From Chloroflexota bacterium (GTDB lineage: Bacteria > Chloroflexota > Anaerolineae > Aggregatilineales > J027): a stretch of DNA of 64,000 nucleotides. Each line of letters opens with the position of its first letter. Positions within the stretch are counted from its first letter, which is position 1. The stretch spans positions 1-64,000 of the forward strand of contig JABFGB010000029.1 in the NCBI GenBank assembly GCA_013112715.1, given 5' to 3'. The translations under genes and the position numbers were made by a program. This document shows, one piece after another, positions 44,409 to 54,900 of this stretch. Below the pieces are notes generated by a model. The model ran no database searches. It worked only from the letters and a program-made list of their open reading frames with translations, and had not been told where the DNA came from.

Positions 44409-44930
44409 GTGAAAATGATGAAAAAGTCTGGCTCTATTATCGCCTTACTTTGGCTTTCATATCTGCTCATAAGCTGTAATTCAAATTCATCCGACAATCC
44501 TCCACTTATAGGAGGGGATGAGATACTTAGGGTATATACACAGGAATACGTCCCACCTTTACCAGATTTTATTGACCAAATTTCTTATTACGAACTAAAA
44601 CAAGATCGGCTTCGAATATGTGTCTATGTTTCTCAAAGAGAGGTATGGGAATCAGGGGACTACGCAGAAACCCTAAATGACAAAATAAGGCTAAACTCAG
44701 AGTTAACCATTGATGGTGAAATAAGCCCTCTTGATTTCGAATCATGCTTGATACCGGGCAATTTATGGGTCAATCATAATGACAAAGGGACGTTAGTTGG
44801 TACTTATGGTGATCCAACATGCGTCTGCACAACTATACAACTAGACAAAGCCGAACACGAAGGCTCTATCCAAATCAAAATGCCATCACAGGTAGAATAT
44901 TCTTATTCTTGGAAGTTTGAGGCAAAATAA
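44409..44930 (+). CDS. Small predicted lipoprotein, function unknown
   Basis: About 173 residues. A lipoprotein signal (KKSGSIIALLWLSYLLISC) ends in a lipobox Cys, followed by a Ser/Asn-rich tether. The mature part is beta-rich and acidic, with CVYVSQREVWESGDYAE and Cys residues in ESCLIPG and DPTCVCTTIQ. I do not recognise it. It is clearly more A+T-rich than its neighbours. GTG at 44409 has GGAGG six bases upstream; ATGs at 44415 and 44418 are alternatives. Isolated gene between divergent and convergent neighbours. Confidence 0.65.
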   Translation: MKMMKKSGSIIALLWLSYLLISCNSNSSDNPPLIGGDEILRVYTQEYVPPLPDFIDQISYYELKQDRLRICVYVSQREVWESGDYAETLNDKIRLNSELTIDGEISPLDFESCLIPGNLWVNHNDKGTLVGTYGDPTCVCTTIQLDKAEHEGSIQIKMPSQVEYSYSWKFEAK

Positions 44931-44936
44931 GCACTA

Positions 44937-44956
44937 AACCCCCATCTTTGGGGGTT
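44937..44956. terminator. Perfect hairpin behind the lipoprotein gene
   Basis: AACCCCCA pairs with TGGGGGTT around TCTT, seven bases after the stop codon. No T-run follows on the plus strand, so its efficiency as a terminator is uncertain. Confidence 0.55.
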
Positions 44957-45094
44957 CAGCGATTAGGGAGCAACCGGATGGTTAGGGGGGCATTTTAACC
45001 ACCACAGTATGTCTGTTAGGATAGCCCACCTAAAAGTGGATAACTTGACGGGTAATCGCCGCCAAACCCACTACTGCCTTACAGATCAATGGCC

Positions 45095-45754
45095 TTAGAT
45101 CGAGTTTGCCCAGTCAATATGCCGATTTCGGAAGATTAGGCCAAACCCACGCCGCGTCGTAATATATTCATGTTCGGGATCCACTTCTTCAAGGCGCTTC
45201 CGTAGCCGACTGACCAGCGCATCAAGGGCTTGGTCGGTGATTTCTTTGCCATGCCACACAAAATCACGGATGTCCTCACGGGTGACAACCGCCCCTTCAT
45301 TCCGCATCAACAATTGCAGCAATAAAATTTGGCTAGGGCTTAGGGGTGGGTCAAGGCGCTGATTCATCACAAACACCTGCGCGGTGGTCTCATCCAAACG
45401 CAACCCTTCAATACGAGCATGGCGCGGGTCTACTTGGGCCGTTGTAGCGGGGTCGTCAAACACGAGGATACACGCATTGCCCAAATTCAACACGTCATTG
45501 GCTTTGAGGCGATATTCGCGGTTGGGCAGTAGGCGTACATCATTCAAAAATGAGCCGTTAGTGCTGCCGGGGTCAATCGCCACCACCTGATCGTGCGAAA
45601 ATTCCAACTTGAGATGCACCCGTGAAATCTCGGTGGTATCAATCACAAAATCGCATTCTCTGGCCCGTCCGATGGTGAATGGGAAATGGGCCAAGTCTAA
45701 CTGACCCACAATTCGGTTCTCTTCTTTTATATAGAAACATGGCGGGGTTGACAT
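45095..45754 (-). CDS. FHA-domain winged-helix transcription regulator
   Basis: A 219-residue regulator. An N-terminal FHA domain (about 20-100) shows FTIGRARECDFVID, SRVHLKLEF and DPGSTNGSFLNDVRL, the phosphothreonine-binding Arg, Ser-x-x-His and Asn loops. The C-terminal half is an OmpR/PhoB-type winged helix (LSPSQILLLQLLMRNEGAVV through ITTRRGFGLIFR). No receiver domain is present. Such fusions would read Ser/Thr-kinase signals at DNA. No kinase gene lies in the window. The target may be the divergent epimerase gene or its own promoter (inference). Confidence 0.9.
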   Translation of the reverse strand: MSTPPCFYIKEENRIVGQLDLAHFPFTIGRARECDFVIDTTEISRVHLKLEFSHDQVVAIDPGSTNGSFLNDVRLLPNREYRLKANDVLNLGNACILVFDDPATTAQVDPRHARIEGLRLDETTAQVFVMNQRLDPPLSPSQILLLQLLMRNEGAVVTREDIRDFVWHGKEITDQALDALVSRLRKRLEEVDPEHEYITTRRGFGLIFRNRHIDWANSI

Positions 45755-45885
45755 AAATAAGACCTCAACCTATCTATTCCGAGTTAATATAGAAACGCCC
45801 TGCTGAAAGTATGGGGTATAACTCAGAATTCGGCTCTACGCAAGCATGACGCATTACCAACGTTTGCTCATCAGCAGTTAAGCAT

Positions 45886-45909
45886 GTTTTAAACAATAGG
45901 CGTTTAAAC
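45886..45909. promoter_or_regulatory. Two GTTT(T)AAAC boxes before the epimerase gene
   Basis: GTTTTAAAC at 45886-45894 and GTTTAAAC at 45902-45909, 16 bases apart (about 1.5 helical turns), in the gap between the FHA regulator and the epimerase gene. A candidate regulator-binding pair. Confidence 0.25.
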
Positions 45910-45944
45910 TAGAGGCATTATAGCGAATCAAAAGGAGAGTTCCC

Positions 45945-46853
45945 ATGCGTGTGATTATTACAGGTGGCACTGGCCTGATTGGAAGCGCCCTCGCCAAGAG
46001 CCTTCTCGCCGACGGGCATGAAGTCATTGTATTGAGTCGAAATCCCGGCAGTGCGAAGATTGAACCCGGAGTCCGTATTGAAAATTGGACGGCACGATCT
46101 GGGGATGGATGGAGCAGCCTCATTACCAGCGACACCGCGATTATCAACCTTGCCGGAGCAGGCATTGGCGATAAACGCTGGTCAGAAGATCGTAAAAAAC
46201 TGATATTGGAGAGCCGCGTTAACGCCGGGGCAGCCGTTGTAGATGCCATCGAAAAAGCGTCCGAAAAACCGCGTGTCGTTATTCAATCCTCGGCGGTTGG
46301 TTATTATGGTACTCCCGGCGACCAAATTTTGACCGAGGACAGTCCAGCAGGGGACGATTTTCAGGCCGATGTCTGCAAACAATGGGAAGACTCCACCAAA
46401 ACCGTCGAGGGCATGGAGGTACGGCGGGTCGTCATTCGCAGTGGGGTCGTGTTGAGCATGGATGGCGGCGCATTCCCCCGAATGCTCCTGCCGTTCAAAT
46501 TAATGGTTGGTGGGCCAATCGGCAACGGCAGCCACTGGTTCCCATGGATCCATATTGACGACGAAATCAAAGCCATCCGCTTTTTGATTGAAAATGAGGG
46601 CGCAAAGGGGGTATTTAATGTCATGGCCCCCAACCCACTGACCAATGGCGATTTCACGCACGAAGTTGGCAAGATCATGCAAAAACCCGCCGTGATCCCC
46701 GTCCCCAAATTGGCGTTGCAACTCATGTTTGGTGAAATGGCGATTATTCTGATAGAGGGTCAGCGTGCCATCCCGAAACGCTTGCAGGAACACAACTTTG
46801 AATTTGTTTACCCCACCGTCGAACCAGCCTTAAAGAACCTATTCAAGAAATAG
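45945..46853 (+). CDS. TIGR01777-family NAD(P)-dependent epimerase/oxidoreductase
   Basis: A 302-residue SDR-type protein. The cofactor motif is VIITGGTGLIGSALAKSL; AIINLAGAGIGDKRWSEDRK and SSAVGYYG (with the YxxxK-type Tyr absent or shifted) match the TIGR01777 group (YfcH/SulA-like cell-division-associated family). The C-terminal small domain contains HWFPWIHIDDE and FNVMAPNPLTN. The reaction is unknown for the family. AGGAG stands about seven bases before the ATG. Confidence 0.9.
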   Translation: MRVIITGGTGLIGSALAKSLLADGHEVIVLSRNPGSAKIEPGVRIENWTARSGDGWSSLITSDTAIINLAGAGIGDKRWSEDRKKLILESRVNAGAAVVDAIEKASEKPRVVIQSSAVGYYGTPGDQILTEDSPAGDDFQADVCKQWEDSTKTVEGMEVRRVVIRSGVVLSMDGGAFPRMLLPFKLMVGGPIGNGSHWFPWIHIDDEIKAIRFLIENEGAKGVFNVMAPNPLTNGDFTHEVGKIMQKPAVIPVPKLALQLMFGEMAIILIEGQRAIPKRLQEHNFEFVYPTVEPALKNLFKK

Positions 46854-46866
46854 GCGACGTTGCATC

Positions 46867-46895
46867 TAGGGGCGGTTGTCGAATAATCGCCCCTA
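46867..46895. terminator. GGGGCG-type hairpin between convergent genes
   Basis: TAGGGGCG pairs with CGCCCCTA, with extra inner pairs. It lies between the convergent epimerase and citrate synthase genes and overlaps the latter's stop. No T-run on either side; resembles the other GGGGCG hairpins of this window. Confidence 0.5.
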
Positions 46896-48032
46896 CCGAT
46901 CCTCCAATTTCACCCAAGCACGGTCAGCTTCCCCGATATAAAGTGCTTCAGGGTGAATTAGCCGATTTTCGAGTCGCTGCTCCAAAATATGCGTGACCCA
47001 ACCCGCCATACGCCCCATTGCAAACACCAGCGGCATTAAATCCGGCTCAATCCCCAACATATACAGCAGCACCGAGCTATAGTAATCCACATTGGCATAG
47101 ATGTGACGTTCGATGAAATAAGGGTCGGTCAGCGCCAGATTTTCCAGACCTGCCGCAATGTCGAACCAATGCGTGTCCTCTAAACTTTTGGCAAGCGTTT
47201 CGGTGTGGTGACGTAAAATGACACTGCGCGGGTCGGTGGTACGATAGACCCGATGTCCAAAACCCATAATTTTGCGTCCCTTGCCTTTGACCTGCTCGCT
47301 AAAAAATGACGATACATTTTCAGGGCTGCCGATTTCCATAAACATTTCCATCGTCGCTTCATTTGCACCACCGTGTTTTGGCCCTCTCAACGCACCGAGG
47401 GCAGCGGTAATCGCGCTATAAATATCGCTGTCTGTGCTGGCGACCACCCGACTGGTAAAGGTACTGGGGTTGAGGCTGTGATCGGCCATCAAAATGAGAT
47501 AAACATTCAGAGCCGCTATTTCCGCCGGGGTTGGGTTTGCACCCGTGTGCATGTACAAAAAATTGGCGGCGAGGCTCAGATGTTTATCGGGCAGGATAGG
47601 TACTAACCCCTGTCGAATGCGTGCCCATGCCGCTGTAAAAATGGAGGTATAGGCAATGAGGCGGTAGGCTTTGCGTAGCTCGGCTTCGAGTGAGTTGTCA
47701 TCCGCAGTAGCATCGTAAATCCCGGTCATAGAAATCAGCGTGCGGAGAATGGTCAACGGATGAGAATTCTTGGGGAAACGCTGCATCACCTCGACAAAAT
47801 GTGGTTCTAGTATCATTTCAGTGGCGAGGTTCTGTTGAAAATCGGCTAATTCTGGACGATTGGGCAGGTGTTGATGCAGCAATAAATAGGCTGCTTCTTC
47901 ATAACTGGCATGTGCGGTCAAATCTTCAATGGCATACCCACGATAGGTCAGGTGTCCCGCTGAACCATCTACCATGCTGGCGGTGGTTTCGGTCACAATC
48001 ACGCCCACCAAGCCTTTTGCCACTTCGTGCAT
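46893..48032 (-). CDS. gltA: Citrate synthase
   Basis: A 379-residue type-I-like citrate synthase, condensing acetyl-CoA and oxaloacetate at the start of the TCA cycle. His185 in MADHSLNPSTF, His220 in GPKHGGANEATM, and His260 in GFGHRVYRTTDPR mark the active site; the catalytic Asp is in NVDYYSSVLLYML. The length suits the short Gram-positive/archaeal type, which also includes 2-methylcitrate synthases, so that activity is a possible alternative. GGAGAG lies ten bases before the ATG. Confidence 0.93.
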   Translation of the reverse strand: MHEVAKGLVGVIVTETTASMVDGSAGHLTYRGYAIEDLTAHASYEEAAYLLLHQHLPNRPELADFQQNLATEMILEPHFVEVMQRFPKNSHPLTILRTLISMTGIYDATADDNSLEAELRKAYRLIAYTSIFTAAWARIRQGLVPILPDKHLSLAANFLYMHTGANPTPAEIAALNVYLILMADHSLNPSTFTSRVVASTDSDIYSAITAALGALRGPKHGGANEATMEMFMEIGSPENVSSFFSEQVKGKGRKIMGFGHRVYRTTDPRSVILRHHTETLAKSLEDTHWFDIAAGLENLALTDPYFIERHIYANVDYYSSVLLYMLGIEPDLMPLVFAMGRMAGWVTHILEQRLENRLIHPEALYIGEADRAWVKLEDR

Positions 48033-48322
48033 CTTTTTTCTGCTCTCCGGTGTATAAATTTACATTGAAAGAATTTTAAGCAGTTTTGAACTGAATAAAA
48101 ACCTTGAAGGTAGATTGTGTGACGATGCACACCCGATCATGAGTCCCGAAAAATGGAGTTGCCATGTTCCTCAACAAGAATAACCTTTCACCTATCTGTT
48201 TGTACCGTTAAAATGATAAGGTGTTTTTCCTCATCGGGAGTTCAAACTGTTACGGTTAGCGTTTGGTCACACCTCTGGATTCAGTTGAGGAGTGTTTTAG
48301 AAAAACCTTTGGACAAGAACCT

Positions 48323-51300
48323 ATGCCATTGATCTTGCCTCTCTTTCAATTGTTTGTTCAATCTATCGGCGCACGCTATATCCGACCCGCCGTCTCCACT
48401 ACGACCAACTTTATTAGTTGGGCACCGCGTTTGGCAGTGGCACGCTTGATTGCCAAATGGCGCTCACTGCTCACGATTATCGTGGGAGTGATTTTGGGAT
48501 CGGGCATCGGCGCATTAGTGCCGCTCTATACCACTGCCGTCGCCCAAGTGGGCATGGTACAGCGGTTGGAGCAAGAACCCGCCCGCGACAGCAACAGTCA
48601 GCTTCGCATCTCACTCAAACCAACCGACTTTGCCAGTGCTGAAGGTGGCAGTATTGTTGACCGTGCCGCAGTATTAGATACCTATGTCCGTGATACCATC
48701 AACGCCCATGTCAACAGTGGGTCGGTTGAGGGCTGGGTCGGTCAAATTGCTGGGTATGTAGAAACAACCCGCATGGGGGTCCTTGTAAATGATGAAGCCC
48801 TTGTGGGGACACGTACCAGTCTGATTTATCTCGACAAGTGGGAAAATCAGGTGCGTATCGTGGATGGGGAAGCGCCTTCCCGCGCCACCGTTCCAGAGGG
48901 TGCGGATTTTAATGTGGCCGTCAGCTTGAATGTGGCAAACGAGTTAAATCTGGAAGCAGGCAGCCTCATTACGCTTGACCAGCGGTTGGATGAACGGGGT
49001 AATCAGCGTTCCGGTGCCTATGCCACCAGTCGCCCCTTAGTTGTCCATATCGCAGCAGTGGTCGCCCCCCGTGACGAAAGCTCCTCCTATTGGATGGAAC
49101 CAAATCCGCTTGGATTGACTTCCGAAGGAGTGTGGAGCAGCCAATTCTATTTCTTGACGGACAAAGCCACTGTCGAAACCATCATGCTGGATTATGTGCC
49201 GGAAACCGACACAACATTTGGCTGGCGCATTGTGTTCGACCATGACCGTCTACCCTATTCCCGTATTTCTCAGGCCCGTACCGCCCTGCATACCCTCGAT
49301 AACGAGTTATATCAAACGCTCAAACTGAACACAGATCGGGATTTGAAATATAACTACTACACCCGCCTGATTGATTTCAGCGATACCCGTGCCGATGTTG
49401 ACCGGGGTATCCTGTTGGATTATGACAAGAAACAAGAACTGAATAACGTGCCGTTTGCGCTGCTGCTGCTTGAGGTAGGGGCGCTGGTCATATTCTTCTT
49501 GGTCGTGACGGCGGCATTGGTGCGACGTGGCGAACGGCGCGAAATTTCGATGTTCCAAAGTCGTGGGGCGTGGGATGGTCATATTCTGGCCCTACGCGGC
49601 ATTGAAGCCCTGCTCATCTGTATTTTTGGGGCCATCGTCGCCCCCTTCATCGCCCAACAGGTCTTGATTGTGTTGGGGCCAACCGTCGCCAATACCGATG
49701 AATTCCCCCTGCCGCTGACGACCAATGTGTTTTTGTTTAGCGCGATGGCCGCTGGGGTTACATTGGTCGCACTGACCCTGACGCTGATTCCAGTGCTGCG
49801 GATGCCCTTGATTTCAGCGGGGGGTGCGGCCCTGCGAAGTTCCGCCAAGCAGTGGTGGCAAAAATATTATGTAGATGTCATCGTGGCGGCGCTTGCGCTC
49901 GGCGGCCTGATATTACTAATCCAACGTGACTCCCCACTGATTGAAACCAATACCGGTGAAAAGCAGGTTGACCCGTTGATGGTCTTGGCTCCGGCTCTTG
50001 CCTTCTTCGGATTCGGCAGTTTGGCCTTGCGTGTTTTTCCCGGAGTAGCCCATTTCACCTCAGCGATTAGTGCGCGGCGGCGGGGCCTGTTGAATACCCT
50101 AGCTAGCTGGCAGTTGGCCCGTGAACCTCTGCATTATGGACGCATTACCTTTTTGCTGGCCCTAGCGATTGGGATTGGCTGGTTTGCGACCTCGTTCCAA
50201 GCCACTGTGCGGCGCAGTCAGGGCGACCAAGCCAACTATCTGGTGGGGGCGGATGTACGGCTGTATGAACGAGATACCCGTCTCAATGTTGACCGTGCCC
50301 GTCAGCCGGAGTTTTATAATGAGAACGCCAGTGTGGAAGCCAGCAGTATTGGTTATCGCGTTAACGGGGTCAATGTCGCCACCAGCTTTAATCAGCTATT
50401 GACAGGCAATGTCTTGGCAGTTGATTCACGGAATTTTGGCGATGTCACGCTCGAAAAATGGCGTTCCGACCTCGGCAACATCTTGATTCCGTTTAACCCC
50501 GGTGATGAAGTGACCATGCCGACAGTAGGCGAAGAACTGCCTTTTAATCCCACCAAAATCGGCATGTGGGCACGCATCAGCCTGACCGGATTTGCCTTTA
50601 GCGACCAAGATATTTTCCAGCCCAATCTTCAGCGGCTGCGACGCCAAGTGATTTTGCGAGTACGGCTACAAGATGAAGCCGGAACATGGATGATTGTGCC
50701 ACTGAATGAAGTACGGGTGGAATATCTACGACAGGGCTTAGATGAACCGGGCATGGAAAGCGCCGCACATGTCACCAGCGGTTGGGTCTATTATGAGGCC
50801 GATTTCTCACGCCTAAACTACACTCCGGTGGGCAAAGTGCGTCTTGTATCCATCTTTTGGGATCATCGCAGCAACAGCAGTTTTGGCGAGGCAAATGTCC
50901 GTCTATCACTAGCCCAAATGACCCTGATGGACGATCAACAAAACGTCACGCCCTATGAAATTTTCAATCGCGGGAACTGGGATTACGTCTATGATTCAGG
51001 CGCGGGTTCAGAAGGTGATGTAACCCTCGGCAGTGATCTCGACAATCTTCATACCGACGTGATTTATGTGACCTTTGACCAAGTGGCGTTGCGAACACGG
51101 GCCGGGATTAATCTTAATTATCCTGACCCGCAGCCAATGCAGGCTATTGTCAGCAAGTCTATGGCGGAGGAGAATGATCTCCAAGTGGGTGGCGAAGATG
51201 CCCAAATTGTGACGCTGCCGAATGTGGCCCGCACCGCCGTTCAATTTGTGCCACAGCGGACAACAGAATATTTCCCGTCCCTCTATAATGAACGCCCATT

Positions 51301-51955
51301 CGTGATTGTGGATGTGCGCGAAATGATGTATTGGATTAATCAGCGCCCCTCCGCCCAGTTTTATCCCAACGAAGTCTGGCTAAATCTCAATGAGGAAGTC
51401 ACCTCGGTTGATGATGTCAACGCAGTTTTAGCAGACTTGCAGGGTGGTGACGATACCGGGGTGGTCAATGTACGCGAAGTGACCTATGCCCGTGAATTTG
51501 ACCGCTTGGAAACCGACCCGCTGGCACTTGGGCTTTTGGGGTTGATGTTCCTCGCCTTTATTATCGGGCTGGCCTTGAGCATCGTAGGGTTGCTGACCTA
51601 TGCCTCATTGACCTCACAAGCACGGCGCAGTGAATTTGGCGTGCTGCGTGCTTTGGGGATGTCCTCAGGTCGTGTCGTGTGGAGTTTGATTTTGGAGCAG
51701 CTATTCGTCGTGGCGGTAGCCGGCGCTTTGGGGTCAGTATTGGGCTATCTGCTCAGTATTTTCGTCGTCCCCACCCTAGCGATTGGCACGACGGGCGAAG
51801 GTGTTGTGCCGCCCTTCATCACTGAAACGGAATGGGCAGCGGTAGGTAACTTCTGGTTGATTATGGGAATCGTGCTGGCAGTGGTATTTGCCTTCTCGTT
51901 CCTACTGGTGCGCCAACTCTCACTATCGCGGACACTGCGGCTCGGTGATGAGTAG
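48323..51955 (+). CDS. Giant FtsX-type ABC permease 1
   Basis: About 1,210 residues. A helix near residue 50 (SLLTIIVGVILGSGIGALV) is followed by a roughly 290-residue extracytoplasmic domain, a block of about four helices (near 375-520 and on), an extended second extracytoplasmic region of about 400 residues, and a C-terminal FtsX core with LTSQARRSEFGVLRALGMSS. The start is uncertain: the ATG at 48323 has no strong ribosome site, and an in-frame TTG at 48263 is possible. It is followed within 19 bases by a second permease and then two ATPases, forming one exporter-like operon. The substrate is unknown. The 290 bases before it hold only short dyads. Confidence 0.88.
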   Translation: MPLILPLFQLFVQSIGARYIRPAVSTTTNFISWAPRLAVARLIAKWRSLLTIIVGVILGSGIGALVPLYTTAVAQVGMVQRLEQEPARDSNSQLRISLKPTDFASAEGGSIVDRAAVLDTYVRDTINAHVNSGSVEGWVGQIAGYVETTRMGVLVNDEALVGTRTSLIYLDKWENQVRIVDGEAPSRATVPEGADFNVAVSLNVANELNLEAGSLITLDQRLDERGNQRSGAYATSRPLVVHIAAVVAPRDESSSYWMEPNPLGLTSEGVWSSQFYFLTDKATVETIMLDYVPETDTTFGWRIVFDHDRLPYSRISQARTALHTLDNELYQTLKLNTDRDLKYNYYTRLIDFSDTRADVDRGILLDYDKKQELNNVPFALLLLEVGALVIFFLVVTAALVRRGERREISMFQSRGAWDGHILALRGIEALLICIFGAIVAPFIAQQVLIVLGPTVANTDEFPLPLTTNVFLFSAMAAGVTLVALTLTLIPVLRMPLISAGGAALRSSAKQWWQKYYVDVIVAALALGGLILLIQRDSPLIETNTGEKQVDPLMVLAPALAFFGFGSLALRVFPGVAHFTSAISARRRGLLNTLASWQLAREPLHYGRITFLLALAIGIGWFATSFQATVRRSQGDQANYLVGADVRLYERDTRLNVDRARQPEFYNENASVEASSIGYRVNGVNVATSFNQLLTGNVLAVDSRNFGDVTLEKWRSDLGNILIPFNPGDEVTMPTVGEELPFNPTKIGMWARISLTGFAFSDQDIFQPNLQRLRRQVILRVRLQDEAGTWMIVPLNEVRVEYLRQGLDEPGMESAAHVTSGWVYYEADFSRLNYTPVGKVRLVSIFWDHRSNSSFGEANVRLSLAQMTLMDDQQNVTPYEIFNRGNWDYVYDSGAGSEGDVTLGSDLDNLHTDVIYVTFDQVALRTRAGINLNYPDPQPMQAIVSKSMAEENDLQVGGEDAQIVTLPNVARTAVQFVPQRTTEYFPSLYNERPFVIVDVREMMYWINQRPSAQFYPNEVWLNLNEEVTSVDDVNAVLADLQGGDDTGVVNVREVTYAREFDRLETDPLALGLLGLMFLAFIIGLALSIVGLLTYASLTSQARRSEFGVLRALGMSSGRVVWSLILEQLFVVAVAGALGSVLGYLLSIFVVPTLAIGTTGEGVVPPFITETEWAAVGNFWLIMGIVLAVVFAFSFLLVRQLSLSRTLRLGDE

Positions 51956-51974
51956 GAAGGAAGCATAAAAAGTC

Positions 51975-54900
51975 ATGACCCTTAACTTGATTTTTAAACG
52001 GATGCGCCGTGAATGGCGTGTCCTCTCCATTTTATTATTGGCGGTCTGCCTCGTGACCGGGTTCTTGGCTTTGGGGCCGCTCTACATTCGGGCCGTAACC
52101 GAAGTAGATATTCGGAGCGCATTGGACAGTGCCAACCCAGAAGAACTGAAGATTACGGTGGTCAGCGATGTCCCAGTAGACCAAAACGCTGAAAACATCA
52201 TCAAGGAAGAACTGGGGCCATTGGCAGTGGGGGTGGATCGCTATATCCGTGCCCAATATACTGCACCAGAAGCCCCCTCCGGTCAAGGTGATCCGGGTAC
52301 ACCCCAGATTGCTGTGTGTGGGTTTGTGATGGTCTTGGGGGCCAATCCTGATGACGGTCTACCGGGTGCAAATGAGTGTTATCAACCATTTGCATTTGAA
52401 CGGCTTGACCAGTTGGTGAATGTGGTCGAAGGCCGCTTGCCCGAACGGTTGGCAACACCGGATATGGTGAATGCTGCTGGCCTATCAGAAGAACAACAGG
52501 CGGCTCAACAAATCGGCATCTACAATCGCGGCCAAACGGAAGCGGTAATTACCCCAGAAGTGGCGGAAACAGCAAGATTAGAACTTGGTAGCCGCTTCTA
52601 TATGGGACAGGTTTTTACCGATGGCACCTCACGGGTCACATCCGTTGTAATTGTGGGGATTGTCGAACCTAAAAATCCATCCGACCCGATTTGGACAGGG
52701 AATCAGATGTTTTTGAGGGGCGCCGAGGTTGAAGTGAATTTAACCACAACCCGTTATGACTGGGGCATGGCATTTGACCCAGCGGCCTATCAGGACTGGG
52801 TTGCTCCGGTTGTGCCCGGCACCAGCTATATCTGGCGCATTCACACCAATCCCGATGTGATTAACTCCAATAATGCTGGCGAGTACAGTGCTGCCTATAC
52901 CTCACTGCAAAACCGACTTGGCACAGCATTGAACGGCGCACAAACTTTTTCGGGACTGGCCCCGCTTATTTCAGGATATGATGACCGCGTAAAAGAAGCC
53001 GAAGGGCCAATTGTCCTGCTATCGGGTGCGGTTTTGTTCATCATGCTGTACCACCTAGTCACGACAGTGAGCCTAATTTTGCAGCAGCAAGGTACTGAAT
53101 GGAGTTCGATAAGTTCGCGGGGTGGTAGCACCTTCCAACTAATGAAACTCCAATTTATAACGGTGTTTTTGTTGGGGTTCATCGGGTTCGTGGTCGGGCC
53201 ATACTTAAGCCGCATCTTCCTGTTTTTTATGGAGCGCTTTGGCCCATTAGCCCAAGCCCTCGACGGCGCATCATTTGGCAATTTGGAGACGCCCGTTACT
53301 TCATACCTCCTCAGCATTGCGGCGGGTGCAGCGTGCGTCACATTTTTAAGCCTACCCGCATATCCAGCCGCCAAAAAGAGCCTCCTGCGTCTAAAACAAG
53401 CTACCTCCCGCCCCCCTACCAAACCTTTCTGGACAAGTTTCTTCCTAGACTTTGTGCTTATTATCGCGGGTATAGGTTTCGTCATCCGTATGTACTGGAT
53501 TGCCGATGGCCGTATCAAAGATTTGTATCGCTACCTGATTAACCCAGCCAAGATGGTGCAGTTTGTGGCGGATCATCCATCCCAAACAGGTGGGCTAAAA
53601 GACCCCGGCAATCTGCTTTCGATGGCCCTGTTGGTGACAGGGATTGCTCTGTTCTGGCTACGTATCTTCCCCATGTTGATGGGTTTTGTTTCCAGAATCA
53701 CCTCGCGCCGCAAAGCCTTAACTGGCCCACTGGCGGTGTGGAATATTGAGCGCAATCCGGGTCACTATGCTCAATTAATTCTGCTGCTGATTGGTACACT
53801 GGCGCTTGGTACAGCGAGCCTCGGCTTAACGGCAACCCGTGAGGCTGGCGGCTGGCGACAGGCCCAAAAAGAGATTGGTGGTTCGGCGCGGGTGGAAATC
53901 AATCCAACGCAGGGCGATATTACCAATGTCGCATGGGATAGATTTGATGGGGTTGCCGACTCAGCGAATGTTATTCGTGTAACAGGGACGGCATTGGGAC
54001 GCGAGAGTTTTGTCCTGATCGGGGTAAACCCTGAAGAATTTGCCACCGCTTTCCCAGATTATGCTGATGAAGTTGCTGGTCTGCGCGATGTTCCCGCGTT
54101 AACACAACCCGGTATCGTTTTGCCCGATGATGCGAATCAATTGACCGTACAAGTATGGTCGCAATCGTTGGCAACCGAGGAAGTGCCGGAGCCAAGTGTC
54201 ATCATCAGTGTCTATCTGATAGACGCAGTTGGGACGCCCTATCTGCTGCAATTAAGCCGTGACGCAGGTACAAATGTGACCGGGCCAACGGGCGAAACCA
54301 GTGAACCGGATGCTGGCCCACCGCCGACCCCACCGGAACAATGGGTAACATTGTCGGGTTATCTGCCTGTGTCGGGGCGTTTGCCTTATCGCATGTGGCG
54401 CATTGGCATGGCCTCTCGACAGGGGAATCTTGACAGTTTCACGCACAAGGTTTATCTGGATTACTGGCAGACAGTAGATGCCAATGGCATTGCTACTCCA
54501 TTGGAAAGCTATGAAACGCAACCCGCCGGATGGCAGCCTGCAACGTTTGTCTCACCATTTTCGGGGACATGGGTGCCATTGGATATTGCCCAACGACAAA
54601 TCGGTGGTGCTCAAATTCAATATGTTCAAAACGAGGTTGACCCGGTTGCCCAAGACGACTCGACTGCACTAAAGATCGAGTATAGCGTCCGGCGTGTGTC
54701 GGGGCGTTCGACAGAACCAAGTGTCATGATTGACACCTTACCTGTAGACCGCATCCCGGCCATCATTTCTGGTAAGTTCGCAGATGTGTTTCGTGGCACG
54801 GGTCAAGGTTCTGCCAATCGAGGTATCCCGCCATTGGAAGTGGGTAGCGAACGTGATCTCAATGTGGATGTCGGCCCCGGTACGGTACCGTTTGGCTTCC

